Below, one piece after another: positions 15,914-24,286 of a stretch of DNA of 31,512 nt. The stretch is taken from assembly GCA_910584185.1 (NCBI GenBank), contig CAJTYC010000020.1, positions 1 through 31,512 on the forward strand. Reading direction: 5' to 3'. The translations under genes were made by a program, and so were the position numbers. The notes below the pieces were generated by a model, which was not told where the DNA came from, made no database searches, and saw only the letters and a list, made by a program, of their open reading frames with translations. This DNA is from an uncultured Muribaculaceae bacterium. Its GTDB lineage: Bacteria > Bacteroidota > Bacteroidia > Bacteroidales > Muribaculaceae. How positions within the stretch are numbered: the stretch's first letter is position 1; each line of letters opens with the position of its first letter.

Positions 15914-16690
15914 TTAGAAAGGTTGGACTTCTATGCCTGCTGCCTTTATTTTTTTTGCTATTGCTTCTAATTCTTGGTGGTCCACCTTTTGCAGGTTTTC
16001 TTCCGGGGTCTTGCGGTCTATGCTATAAATCATCACCTCCTTGGGTTGGATTTTCTTGTAGGCTTCTATCAGGGCTTCCACCTCGTGGGGTGTTGTGTTG
16101 TCGATGTGACGACCATCATGCTCGCCCCTTAGGAACATCGTCTGGATAATAGCCTGGCCCTTGAACTGCTTTAGCGCGTCCACTACGCGGTCTACGGTGA
16201 ACTCCGGGGAGTTCGGTCGGTCTATCAACCGCATTGTCGGCTCAATGGCAGAGTCGAGCTTCAGGATATTATTGTCTACGCGGCGCAGGGCATCCGCCAC
16301 CTTGGGGTCGAAGATTCTGGTGGAGTTGGATAGCACCGACACCTTGGCTTGTGGGTAATACTTGTCTCTCAGGCTCAACACAGTGTCTACCACTTCCGGG
16401 AAGTTGGGGTGCAGGGTCGGTTCGCCGTTGCCGGAGAAAGTGATTACGTCGAGCTTGTCGCCGTTGGCATGCATCTCTTGGAGCTTTGCTTCGAGTTGGT
16501 CGTGTATCTGCTGCACGGAGGGGAGCTTGGCGCTCCCGGCGCCCTGGGCGTTGAAGCCGGCCTCGCAATAAAGGCAGTCGAACGAACAGATTTTGCCGTC
16601 GGCGGGCATGAGGTTAATGCCGAGCGACACGCCGAGGCGGCGTGAATGTATCGGGCCGAAAATGGCCGAATGAAAGAGTATTGTCTGCAC
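15914..16690 (-). CDS. Radical SAM protein
   Basis: A 258-residue radical SAM enzyme. The N-terminus reads FGPIHSRRLGVSLGINLMP and then the cluster motif CSFDCLYC with C35, C39 and C42 in CX3CX2C spacing. Further barrel marks are VITFSGNGEPTLHPNF (the GGE-like SAM strand), KVSVLSNSTRIFDPKVADAL, LDSAIEPTMRLIDRP and IIQTMFLRGEHDG. This is the COG0731-like group of short radical SAM proteins, related at the core to the wybutosine enzyme family but widespread in bacteria without a defined reaction. There is no extra iron-sulphur domain. It follows the HAD gene by 45 bp and precedes the carboxypeptidase by six. The substrate is unknown. Confidence 0.88.
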   Translation of the reverse strand: MQTILFHSAIFGPIHSRRLGVSLGINLMPADGKICSFDCLYCEAGFNAQGAGSAKLPSVQQIHDQLEAKLQEMHANGDKLDVITFSGNGEPTLHPNFPEVVDTVLSLRDKYYPQAKVSVLSNSTRIFDPKVADALRRVDNNILKLDSAIEPTMRLIDRPNSPEFTVDRVVDALKQFKGQAIIQTMFLRGEHDGRHIDNTTPHEVEALIEAYKKIQPKEVMIYSIDRKTPEENLQKVDHQELEAIAKKIKAAGIEVQPF

Positions 16691-16696
16691 TTTTTC

Positions 16697-16745
16697 TAAG
16701 TATTAGGTGAGATTCTAAATATTAGGTGAGAGTTATTAGTTATTA
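16697..16745. repeat. AT-rich intergenic repeat
   Basis: TAAGTATTAGGTGAG at 16697-16711 is followed by TAAATATTAGGTGAG at 16716-16730 and then AGTTATTAGTTATTAAG. A related stretch (TAAGTATTAGGTCAGAGTTA) occurs at 30462-30492 upstream of the flavin oxidoreductase gene. Both fill short gaps just upstream of minus-strand genes. Function is unknown. Confidence 0.5.
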
Positions 16746-17374
16746 AGTGGTTTGACTTGAGATGGGTTCTCTTTTTGAAGCATATTTCCATCTTTTGTCA
16801 CCATGTAATATTTTGAGGAGATTTCTATCAGGGGGGAGTCGGAGAGCGAGTCAGTGTATACTACAATCGGGAGGTTGGGGTTGAAATTCGGGTTAGCTTT
16901 CAGCCGTTTCACCTTCTCCTCTGCGAGACAGTTGGGGGTCGCGAACGTTCCGGTGAGGCAGTTTTGGACATCGGTTTCGGGTATTGTGGCAATTACCTCA
17001 ATGTCTCCTTGCTGGACGGCCCAGGGGGTTATCCAGTTGGTCAGGCTCGCAGAAATGATGTATACCTTGTGGCCGGCCCTGAGGTGCTCGCGCAAGGCTT
17101 TTAGCACCTTAGGGTTGATGTGATGGTCGGCAAAGAGGGCAAACTCGTTGCCCCAGCTGTTGAAAGTGGATAAGGGTAGACCCTTATACCAGGCCGCGAA
17201 GAGGCTCATCTTGGCTTCGGAAGAAGAGCAGAGTCCGGCTTTCCAGGCTATGATGCGGGGTAGGGCCTTGAGTGCGCCGGCTGTCATATGCCAGGGAGAG
17301 AGAAACAGCTTGGCGAAAGCGATGAAAGAATCGCCACGGAGCAGAGTGCCGTCGAAGTCGAAGATAGCCGTCAT
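16736..17374 (-). CDS. HAD-IB family phosphatase
   Basis: A 212-residue haloacid-dehalogenase phosphatase of the HAD-IB (SerB-like) group. The catalytic loop is AIFDFDGTLLRGD with Asp6 as nucleophile and Asp8 as acid/base. Motif II is VYIISASLTNWITPW, and motif IV is VVYTDSLSDSPLIE, where the usual DSxxD/GDSxxD metal-binding acids are present. The cap is helical. HAD-IB proteins of this size are often found fused to, or beside, UbiA-family enzymes, as here (the UbiA gene is 40 bp upstream). In that arrangement the phosphatase probably removes the 5'-phosphate left on a polyprenyl-phosphoryl sugar, but the exact substrate is inference. No signal peptide or membrane segment is seen. A tandem 14-bp repeat lies just before the start. 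Confidence 0.85.
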   Translation of the reverse strand: MTAIFDFDGTLLRGDSFIAFAKLFLSPWHMTAGALKALPRIIAWKAGLCSSSEAKMSLFAAWYKGLPLSTFNSWGNEFALFADHHINPKVLKALREHLRAGHKVYIISASLTNWITPWAVQQGDIEVIATIPETDVQNCLTGTFATPNCLAEEKVKRLKANPNFNPNLPIVVYTDSLSDSPLIEISSKYYMVTKDGNMLQKENPSQVKPLNN

Positions 17375-17381
17375 TTTTTAG

Positions 17382-17409
17382 TTTATAGTTGATGGTTTAT
17401 AGTTGATGG
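17382..17409. repeat. Tandem duplication of a 14-bp unit
   Basis: TTTATAGTTGATGG occurs twice in direct succession (17382-17395 and 17396-17409) in the 40-bp gap between the UbiA-family gene and the HAD gene. It makes up most of the gap and therefore the leader of the HAD gene. Confidence 0.7.
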
Positions 17410-17414
17410 TGTGG

Positions 17415-18296
17415 TTAGAGATATATCATCAGTGTAACTGATATAAACCAGCAGGCCACGCATAGCTGCAGACCACGGTCGTGAGTGAGCATAGCCACCG
17501 GCTCGTCACCCTCATCGCGGGCAAAGACCAACATCAGATAGCGCAAGATGCCGCCAATCACGAAAATAGAGGAGCAATAGAAATACCGGGAGCTGCATGC
17601 CACGCCCGAGGGAGATAGCGAATACATGATATATCCGAAAATCGACATTGCCGCGAGAATGCCTATGCCGACATTCATGAAGAGAGGAGAGTAATTTTTG
17701 ACCGACTCACGCTGCGGGTTTCCGGCATGATGCTGAATCATGAAGTCAGACCTCCGCTTCGACATGGCGATTAGCAACGTGACGAGGAAAGTCATGATGA
17801 TAATCCAAGAAGAGAGATATATGGCGCATGCGATGCCGCCGGCCACTACGCGGAGCACAAAGCCGAGGGCAATCACCATGATGTCAATTATAGCCATATG
17901 CTTAAGCCACAGCGAATAAGCAACATTCATGAGCATATAGAAAGCGACCACGGCCACAAGAGCGAGAGCGTAAGAGGGAGAGGGGTATATGAAAAAAGGT
18001 AAAGCCATGGCCACCACGACGAGCGCGGAGGCAAGCGATATGGCGGCAGCCGGTGACACGGCGCCTGAAGCCACCGGGCGAAGCCGCTTCTTAGGATGGT
18101 TGCGGTCGGCCTCACGGTCCATCACATCGTTGATGCAATATACAGCCGACGACACTAGGCAGAACATGGCGAACGCTACCAGGCTCAGGGCCATCAGTTC
18201 ATAACTGAGTAGAGCGCCGCTGAAGAAGAGCGGCATGAACACGAAAACATTTTTGAGCCAATGCGAGGGGCGAAGCAGTTTTATGATTGGAGGCAT
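17415..18296 (-). CDS. UbiA-family transferase, decaprenyl-phosphate phosphoribosyltransferase-like
   Basis: A 293-residue membrane protein of the UbiA superfamily with about eight or nine helices. The first aspartate motif is NDVMDREAD at residues 56-64, in the extended context INDVMDREADRNHPKKRLRP that is typical of the phosphoribosyltransferase branch (mycobacterial Rv3806c type) and not of quinone prenyltransferases. The opening IIKLLRPSHWLKNVFVFMPL (Arg-Pro...Trp-Leu-Lys-Asn) also fits that branch. The second motif region is IAMSKRRSDFM, near residue 180. Such enzymes join PRPP to a polyprenyl phosphate, giving a 5-phosphoribosyl lipid. It lies 24 bp after mutS and 40 bp before the HAD phosphatase, which could act next on that product. 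The assignment to the branch is by motif only. Confidence 0.82.
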   Translation of the reverse strand: MPPIIKLLRPSHWLKNVFVFMPLFFSGALLSYELMALSLVAFAMFCLVSSAVYCINDVMDREADRNHPKKRLRPVASGAVSPAAAISLASALVVVAMALPFFIYPSPSYALALVAVVAFYMLMNVAYSLWLKHMAIIDIMVIALGFVLRVVAGGIACAIYLSSWIIIMTFLVTLLIAMSKRRSDFMIQHHAGNPQRESVKNYSPLFMNVGIGILAAMSIFGYIMYSLSPSGVACSSRYFYCSSIFVIGGILRYLMLVFARDEGDEPVAMLTHDRGLQLCVACWFISVTLMIYL

Positions 18297-18320
18297 GGTG
18301 ATTATGTTTGCCGTGGCGGG

Positions 18321-20948
18321 TTATTGTTTGCCGGTTAGGAGAGCTTGGAGGTCGTGCAGAGTCGTCAAGGCCTGAAGGGGAGTGAGGTTGTCAACGTTGA
18401 TATTCAGCAGGCGGTCGCGTATCTGCGAGAGGAGAGGGTCATCGAGCTGGAAAAGTGATAGTTGGTAACCCTCGCGTTGCTTGCCGAGGTTAGAGAGGTC
18501 AGGCTTGGAGGCGGAATCGCCATTCTTCTCGAGATTGGCGAGCACCTGGTCGGCACGGCGCACTATCGATGGGGGCATACCGGCGAGCTTGGCCACATGT
18601 ATACCGAAACTGTGGGCAGAGCCGCCCGGTTCGAGCTTTCGCATGAAGACCACCTTGCCGTTAATTTCGCGCACAGAGACATTCATGTTTGTGATTCTTG
18701 CGAAAGACTTCTCCATCTCATTAAGCTCATGATAATGAGTGGCGAAGAGGGTCTTTGGGTGGGCTATATGGTTCTCATGTATATGCTCCACTATGGCCCA
18801 TGCTATTGATATGCCATCGTAGGTGGAAGTGCCGCGTCCGAGTTCGTCGAAGAGAATCAGCGAGCGGGGACTCATATTGTTGAGAATGGAGGCGGCCTCA
18901 TTCATCTCGATCATGAAAGTAGACTCGCCCGAAGATATATTGTCGGAAGCGCCTACGCGGGTGAAGATTTTGTCAACATAACCGATTTGCGCGGACTCAG
19001 CCGGCACGAACGAGCCAATCTGAGCCATAAGCACAATCAAGGCTGTCTGGCGCAGCAGGGCCGACTTACCGGCCATGTTGGGTCCGGTAATCATGATAAT
19101 CTGCTGACGGTCAGAGTCGAGGTCGATAGAATTGGCTATGTAGGGTTGGTCAGGTGGGAGGCGGCGTTCGATCACCGGGTGGCGACCCTCTTGGATGTGG
19201 ATAGCCATGGAATCATTCATCACCGGGCGCACATACTTATACGACTCTGCGGCAGAGGCGAAAGCGAGCATACAGTCAAGAAACTCATCGGCGGCGGCAT
19301 GGGCCTGCATGTCAGTGATAAGACGTGCGAGACCGTCGGTGAGTTGGGCGAAAATGCGGGCCTCGATTACATTGATACGTTCCTCGGCATTCAATATCTT
19401 CTCCTCATAGTCCTTCAACTCCGGGGTTATATACCTTTCGGCACTGACGAGCGTCTGCTTTCTTATCCATTCAGCCGGCACCTTGTCCTTGTGGGTGTTG
19501 CGGACCTCTATGTAGTATCCGAACACATTGTTGAAACCTATTTTAAGCGAAGGAATGCCGGTGGCTTCCGACTCACGGTTCTGGATGTCGGTGAGAGCCT
19601 GGCGACCATTTGAGTGGAGATTGCGGAGCTCGTCGAGTTCAGCGTCGACGCCCGGGGCGATGGCCGGTGCTTTGCCGAGGGCGGAGGGGGCATCGGGGAG
19701 GAGAGTCGCCTTGATTGTGTTGATGATGGGAGAGACATCAGGCATGGAGTCGGTCAGCTTGGCGAGGTGGCTATCGGGGTCTATCTCCTTTGTGTCAAAC
19801 TGCGATAGAATGCCACGGAGCTGCATGGAGGCGGCGAGAGAGTTTGCAAGAGCCACGCAATCGCGGGGAGACAAGCGTCGGGCACCCACCTTTGTCACGG
19901 CGCGGCGCAGGTCGCCGATGCGTTGCATCGCATCGATAGCTTGGCAGCGCAAATCGGGGTCGCGCAGCAGGGACTCCACGATGCTGTGGCGGCGGGTTAT
20001 CTCGGTGAGGTCGAGCAGGGGGAACGAAATCCAGCTTCTGAGCAGACGCGCACCCATCGGTGTTGAGGTGAGATTAAGCACATCGAAGAGCGAGAGGCCG
20101 TCGGGCGAGAGCGAATCCTGGAGCTCGAGGTTGCGCACGGTGAATCGGTCGAGTGCCACGAATCGGTCGGAGTCGATGCGTCCGAGCGATGTGATGTGGC
20201 GCAGGTCAGAGTGGTGAGTCTGGTCGAGATAGTGCATTATGGCGCCGGCGGCGATGACGGCATCCGGCCAGTGCGACACACCGAAGCCCTTCAGTCCGTT
20301 GGTGCCGAACTGCGAGGCGAGGCGCTGCTCGGCGGCATCGGAGGTGAAAATCCAGTCGTCGAGGTCGAACATGGCGCAACGGTGCGAAATGTTCTCATCA
20401 GTCCACTGACGCATGCCCGACATGCGCAGGAGCTCCTTGGGGCGGATGTTTCCTATCAGCTTGTCAATGTCGCGGGCGGAGCCTTGGCAGCAGAGGAACT
20501 CGCCTGTAGAAATGTCGAGGAAGGCTGCGCCCACCGATGACTTGTTGACGTGCAGGGCGCAGAGAAAGTTATTTTCGGTGGCGGAGAGGGAGTTGTCGTT
20601 GAGGTTTACGCCGGGGGTAATCAGCTCCGTTATGCCACGCTTCACGAGCTTCTTGGTGAGCTTCGGGTCTTCGAGCTGCTCGCATATGGCCACGCGCTTG
20701 CCGGCCCTCACGAGGCGCGGCAGGTAAGAGTCGAGGGCATGGTGGGGGAAGCCGGCCAGCTCCACATATGCAGCCTTGCCGTTGGCCCGGCGTGTCAGGG
20801 TTATGCCGAGAATCTCAGATGCCGTCACGGCATCTTCTGAAAAGGTTTCGTAGAAGTCGCCCACGCGGAAAAGGAGGATTGCATCGGGATGCTTCTTCTT
20901 CATCTCGATGTATTGGGTCATCAACGGGGTCTCGGCTATTTTTGACAT
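18321..20948 (-). CDS. mutS: DNA mismatch repair protein MutS
   Basis: An 875-residue MutS, the normal length for the family. It recognises mismatches and small loops and starts methyl-independent or MutL-dependent repair. Residues 30-35 carry the mismatch-wedging Phe-x-Glu (GDFYETF). The clamp and lever domains follow. The ATPase domain has GPNMAGKSALLRQTALI near residue 620 (Walker A), SSGESTFMIEMNEAASIL, SLILFDELGRGTSTYDG (Walker B and signature) and TLFATHYHELNEM. The C-terminus ends with the short helix-turn-helix region typical of MutS1. It starts 21 bp after mgtE on the same strand and is followed 24 bp later by the UbiA gene. The protein appears complete, so the strain should not be a mutS mutator. 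Confidence 0.98.
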   Translation of the reverse strand: MSKIAETPLMTQYIEMKKKHPDAILLFRVGDFYETFSEDAVTASEILGITLTRRANGKAAYVELAGFPHHALDSYLPRLVRAGKRVAICEQLEDPKLTKKLVKRGITELITPGVNLNDNSLSATENNFLCALHVNKSSVGAAFLDISTGEFLCCQGSARDIDKLIGNIRPKELLRMSGMRQWTDENISHRCAMFDLDDWIFTSDAAEQRLASQFGTNGLKGFGVSHWPDAVIAAGAIMHYLDQTHHSDLRHITSLGRIDSDRFVALDRFTVRNLELQDSLSPDGLSLFDVLNLTSTPMGARLLRSWISFPLLDLTEITRRHSIVESLLRDPDLRCQAIDAMQRIGDLRRAVTKVGARRLSPRDCVALANSLAASMQLRGILSQFDTKEIDPDSHLAKLTDSMPDVSPIINTIKATLLPDAPSALGKAPAIAPGVDAELDELRNLHSNGRQALTDIQNRESEATGIPSLKIGFNNVFGYYIEVRNTHKDKVPAEWIRKQTLVSAERYITPELKDYEEKILNAEERINVIEARIFAQLTDGLARLITDMQAHAAADEFLDCMLAFASAAESYKYVRPVMNDSMAIHIQEGRHPVIERRLPPDQPYIANSIDLDSDRQQIIMITGPNMAGKSALLRQTALIVLMAQIGSFVPAESAQIGYVDKIFTRVGASDNISSGESTFMIEMNEAASILNNMSPRSLILFDELGRGTSTYDGISIAWAIVEHIHENHIAHPKTLFATHYHELNEMEKSFARITNMNVSVREINGKVVFMRKLEPGGSAHSFGIHVAKLAGMPPSIVRRADQVLANLEKNGDSASKPDLSNLGKQREGYQLSLFQLDDPLLSQIRDRLLNINVDNLTPLQALTTLHDLQALLTGKQ

Positions 20949-20969
20949 CTTTCTTTCTTTTTTACTTTG

Positions 20970-22334
20970 TTAATGGGGAAAAAGTTTTAGCATCCATACA
21001 GACATGCCTACGTAGATCATCAGGCCTACCACGTCGTTGGTGATCTGTATGAAGGGGCCTGTGGCTAAGGCCGGGTTTATGTGTAGCTTCTCGAGGGTCA
21101 GAGGGACTAATGAGCCGAAGACTGTGGCGAAAATCACCACTGCGAATAGCGATACCGATACTGCCATCACGAGGGCGTAGTCGCCCGGCTGGGTGAAGAA
21201 GATGTAGGCGAACACCACGAGCGATATCACCACAGCGTTGATCAGGGCCACTCGCAGGTCTCGCCATATCTGGCGCCAGAAGTCGGAGAGTTCGAGGCGG
21301 CCGTTGGCGAGGCCCTGCACGATGATTGCGGAAGCCTGCACACCGACATTACCGCCGGTGCCACCGATAAGCGGGATGAAGAATGCGAGGGCTGTGACAG
21401 CTGCTATCTGTGCTTCGAAGCCTCCGAGGATGAGCGAATTTACAAGACCTCCGATTATGCCTATCAGGAGCCATGGGAGACGGGCCTTGGTCTGTGCCCA
21501 GATGGAGTCGTCGGCATCGATGTCGGAGGAGATACCTGATGCTAATTGGTAGTCACGTTCGGACTGTTCGCGCACCTCATCCATCACGTCGTCGACGGTG
21601 ATCTGGCCCACGAGCCTCCCTATCGAGTCGACTACCGGCATTGCCACGAGGTCATACTTCTCGAAGTCGATAGCCACCTCATCGAGCGGCATGTCGGCCT
21701 TGACCGAGACGGGGTCGGTCTCCATGACATGCTTGATTTTCGACACTGAGGGGTGGGTAATCATCTTCTTTAGCGGCAGCACACCCTTCAGACGGTTGTC
21801 GTCGTCGGTCACATAGACGTAATAAATGTCGTCGAGGTCCTCGGCCTGATGGCGCATCTCGCGGAGACAGTCGGGCATGGAGAGGTTCTCGTTGACCGAG
21901 ATGAACTCTGTGCCCATCAGACCGCCGGCGGTGTCCTCGTCATATTGCAGCAGGTCCACGATATCGCCGGCTTGCTCCACGTCCTCGATGTTCTGGATCA
22001 CCTCCTCGCGGTCTTCCTCATCGAGTTCCTGGATAAGGTCCACTGCATCGTCGGTGTCGAGCAGGTCTATGAAATGGCCGATCTGGTCGTTGTCCATACC
22101 CTCGAGGAGTTTCTTCCGGTCCTCCTCATCGAGTTCCATCAGCACGTCGGCCTTCTTCTCCTTGTCGGGTATATGCTCGAAAAACCATTCGGCCTGTTTC
22201 AGGTTGAGGTCTTGGAATAGCTCCGCTATGTCGGCCGGGTGCAGGTCGTTTATTTCTTGGATTATCGCCTCCTGATTGCCCTGGTCTATCAGGTCTTGGA
22301 TCCTTTCTATATCTTCGTGAGTGAAATCTTTCAT
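20970..22334 (-). CDS. mgtE: Magnesium transporter MgtE
   Basis: A 454-residue Mg2+ channel/transporter of the MgtE family in the inner membrane. The N-domain (about residues 1-130) is made of acidic helical repeats with conserved LHPADIAELF and DEEDR units. Two CBS domains follow (about 135-255, with DEDTAGGLMGTEFI at the junction and VVDSIGRLVGQITVDDVMDE in the second). The C-terminal channel has five helices; key marks are LIGGTGGNVGVQAS near residues 321-334 and INPALATGPFIQITNDVVGL near the end. The N-domain and CBS acids sense cytosolic Mg2+ and close the pore. I use the ATG at 22334 (MKDFTHEDIE); the frame stays open 16 codons further, but that stretch is only basic read-through. There is no visible M-box riboswitch in the 114-bp gap upstream. 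Confidence 0.97.
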   Translation of the reverse strand: MKDFTHEDIERIQDLIDQGNQEAIIQEINDLHPADIAELFQDLNLKQAEWFFEHIPDKEKKADVLMELDEEDRKKLLEGMDNDQIGHFIDLLDTDDAVDLIQELDEEDREEVIQNIEDVEQAGDIVDLLQYDEDTAGGLMGTEFISVNENLSMPDCLREMRHQAEDLDDIYYVYVTDDDNRLKGVLPLKKMITHPSVSKIKHVMETDPVSVKADMPLDEVAIDFEKYDLVAMPVVDSIGRLVGQITVDDVMDEVREQSERDYQLASGISSDIDADDSIWAQTKARLPWLLIGIIGGLVNSLILGGFEAQIAAVTALAFFIPLIGGTGGNVGVQASAIIVQGLANGRLELSDFWRQIWRDLRVALINAVVISLVVFAYIFFTQPGDYALVMAVSVSLFAVVIFATVFGSLVPLTLEKLHINPALATGPFIQITNDVVGLMIYVGMSVWMLKLFPH

Positions 22335-22390
22335 CTTCTTTTTTTGCTTGATTTTTCGCGCTTTGCGCTTACACACCTCCAAAACCGCGA

Positions 22391-22450
22391 TGCAGCTTTA
22401 TTGGCTTTGGTATCATAATTGCCTTGGCCTTGGTGCAGCTTTATTGGCTT
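22391..22450. repeat. 17-bp direct repeat between the kinase gene and mgtE
   Basis: TGCAGCTTTATTGGCTT occurs at 22391-22407 and again at 22434-22450, the second copy touching the stop codon of the nucleoside kinase gene. The spacing start to start is 43 bp. In between lies GCCTTGGCCTTGG. It may be the scar of a local duplication. Confidence 0.65.
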
Positions 22451-24131
22451 AGTAGTGGAAAGAGGAGCCTCCCAAGAATTCTCGGAGCAGGGATGTGGGT
22501 GGTATCTGGGAGTCGGTGATTGGGGCGAAATGCTCCAGGAAGCGGAGCAGGCGGTAGGCTGTGGTGTATTCCGGCACATTGTGCGGCACGCCGCGCAGCA
22601 GCGGCTCGGCGTAGGTTTTCATCACCGCTATCTCGAATAGCAGGGATGAATTGAAAGTGGCGTCGGCGTTTTCCTGGAATGGGAATATCCATTTTTGCTC
22701 ACCGCTTCTCACCGAAGGCCAGCGCTTTATGGTCTCTTCGGGCGATGTGTGGCGGTATTTGTAGTCGCGCACTATGCGGCGCAACAGGCGTGTGTCGGAG
22801 GTCGAAATCCAGTTGTGGTTGTCGATGCGCAGGGTGGTCAGCGCGGAGACATACATCTTGAAAATCTGGTTGGAGGGGACTTCCGATGTCAGCTCCGGGT
22901 TAAGGCCATGTATACCCTCCACTATCAGCACGTCGTTGGCGTCGAGCCTCAGCGGACGCTTCTTGTCGATGCGCCGACCGAATTCGAAGCTGTAGGTGGG
23001 AAGGTTTATCTCCTCGCCACGGAGCAGGGCTTTCAGGTCGTGGTTGAACAGCTCGAGGTCGAGGGCATAAAGAGACTCGTAGTCATATTCACCCTTCTCG
23101 TCGAGGGGAGTCTTCTCACGGTCCACGAAATAATCGTCGAGCGAAATCAGCTTCGGGGTCATGAGATTGGTCATAAGCTGTATGGCGAGACGCTTAGATG
23201 TGGTGGTCTTGCCCGACGAAGAGGGTCCCGCAATCAGTATTATGGAGGCGCCCCCTTGCTTCTTGCGTTCGAGAATCTCATCGGCTATGCGGCCTATCAG
23301 CTTATTGTGCATTGCCTCAGCCACATTGATAAGTTCGGTAGACTCATGGTTGAGCACGGCCCGGTTGAGCTCTCCCACCGACGATACACGAATCACACGG
23401 TTGAAGTCGAGATGCTCGGTGAAGGCACGGAACATCTTCTCCTGCACGAGCGGTTTTGCCGGCATGTCGGGGTGCTTGGAATCAGGTCCGAGCAGCAATA
23501 TGCCATCTTGCCAGGGTATGAGGTTGAAAGTGCCGATGCTCGCGGTGGAGGGGGCGAGAGGGCCGTAGAATGAATCGGCGAGACCGTCGAGAGTGTAGTA
23601 GGAGGTGTAGATTTGCGAGATAGTCTCGAGCAGCAGCACCTTCTCATGGAGATGTTGCTTCTTGAAAAGCTCAATCACGTCGGAGGTCAACTTCTCGTGG
23701 CGAATGAACGGCATGTCGGCCTTGGCCATGGTGCGCATCAGCGAGCAGAGGCTCTGCACGAGCTTATCGTCAGGGAGAACCACCGACAAGTCAGGGAGAA
23801 GAAGCCGGCAGAAGAGGCCGTTGCTCACCGAATGTTCTATGCGTAACACAAAGTCGGGCAGAAGTTTATGCACTGCATAATAGAGCATCATACAGAGCGA
23901 ACGGGTGTATACCTCGCGCCCCACCGGAGAGTCCGCCCTCAGAAACTCAATCTGCTTCGGGGCGAAGATTCTGAAGCCGAGATGCTCTGTCTTGTTGTTG
24001 ACAAGAGAGCATATTGGGGAGAAACCGAGGTCTTGCTCCACCATAGCGGCGAGGTCGGACAGAGAGGCCCCACCCTCCACGTCAATATAAGTGCCGGTGT
24101 TGCGGCAGAAGATTTGGATTGCTGCTGTCAT
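22449..24131 (-). CDS. Nucleoside (uridine-type) kinase with N-terminal TGS/ThrRS-like region
   Basis: A 560-residue protein common in Bacteroidota. The first 60 residues form a TGS-like ubiquitin fold (IQIFCRNTGTYIDVEGGASL), followed by a region like the second additional domain of threonyl-tRNA synthetase (LCMMLYYAVHKLLPD). The C-terminal half is a P-loop kinase of the uridine kinase/phosphoribulokinase group: IILIAGPSSSGKTTTSKRLA with the Walker A at about 302-310, KLISLDDYFVDREKTP (base/phosphate binding), and DVLIVEGIHGLNPEL. Uridine or cytidine phosphorylation is the family assumption; the tRNA-synthetase-like front end suggests control by a metabolite or RNA, which is unproven. It is the first gene of the long minus-strand run. 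Its promoter region overlaps that of the divergent GT9 gene. Confidence 0.88.
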   Translation of the reverse strand: MTAAIQIFCRNTGTYIDVEGGASLSDLAAMVEQDLGFSPICSLVNNKTEHLGFRIFAPKQIEFLRADSPVGREVYTRSLCMMLYYAVHKLLPDFVLRIEHSVSNGLFCRLLLPDLSVVLPDDKLVQSLCSLMRTMAKADMPFIRHEKLTSDVIELFKKQHLHEKVLLLETISQIYTSYYTLDGLADSFYGPLAPSTASIGTFNLIPWQDGILLLGPDSKHPDMPAKPLVQEKMFRAFTEHLDFNRVIRVSSVGELNRAVLNHESTELINVAEAMHNKLIGRIADEILERKKQGGASIILIAGPSSSGKTTTSKRLAIQLMTNLMTPKLISLDDYFVDREKTPLDEKGEYDYESLYALDLELFNHDLKALLRGEEINLPTYSFEFGRRIDKKRPLRLDANDVLIVEGIHGLNPELTSEVPSNQIFKMYVSALTTLRIDNHNWISTSDTRLLRRIVRDYKYRHTSPEETIKRWPSVRSGEQKWIFPFQENADATFNSSLLFEIAVMKTYAEPLLRGVPHNVPEYTTAYRLLRFLEHFAPITDSQIPPTSLLREFLGGSSFHY

Positions 24132-24162
24132 AGCATACTGAATTTTAAGTCTACACCAACTG

Positions 24163-24194
24163 CAAAAATAACGAAATTTTTGCGTAATGAGAAA
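24163..24194 (-). promoter_or_regulatory. Promoter of the nucleoside kinase gene and minus-strand run
   Basis: On the minus strand TATTTTTG (plus 24163-24170) fits the Bacteroidota -7 box TAnnTTTG. Twenty bases upstream of it lies TTTC (plus 24191-24194), a three-of-four match to the -33 box. Transcription would begin some 25-30 bases before the ATG at 24131. Confidence 0.45.
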
Positions 24195-24210
24195 TTTTTT
24201 ATTATGTTTG
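24179..24210 (+). promoter_or_regulatory. Promoter of the GT9 gene, interleaved with the divergent promoter
   Basis: TTTG at 24179-24182 and TATGTTTG at 24203-24210 with a 20-bp spacer match the Bacteroidota promoter consensus. The box pair interleaves with the minus-strand promoter at 24163-24194, so the two polymerases would compete for the same stretch. The leader to the GTG at 24287 would be about 70 bases. Confidence 0.55.
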
Positions 24211-24286
24211 TGGGTTGGTGGGATAGAGGAATTTTGTTTTTTTATCAGGCAGGGGAACAGAATGTAGAAGAAAAAAGGATAATAGC

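Noticed and set aside
16697..17409. Short repeats as a CRISPR remnant
   Set aside because: Units are too short, spacing is irregular and no cas gene is present.
22335..22382. Sixteen-codon N-terminal extension of MgtE
   Set aside because: Only basic read-through residues; the family begins at the ATG at 22334.
22335..22448. Magnesium (M-box) riboswitch before mgtE
   Set aside because: The 114-bp gap is too short and holds only a small hairpin and a direct repeat; no M-box-like conserved blocks were seen.
22695..23573. 292-codon open frame on the + strand opposite the nucleoside kinase gene
   Set aside because: No recognisable motif; the kinase on the other strand has a full set of motifs.
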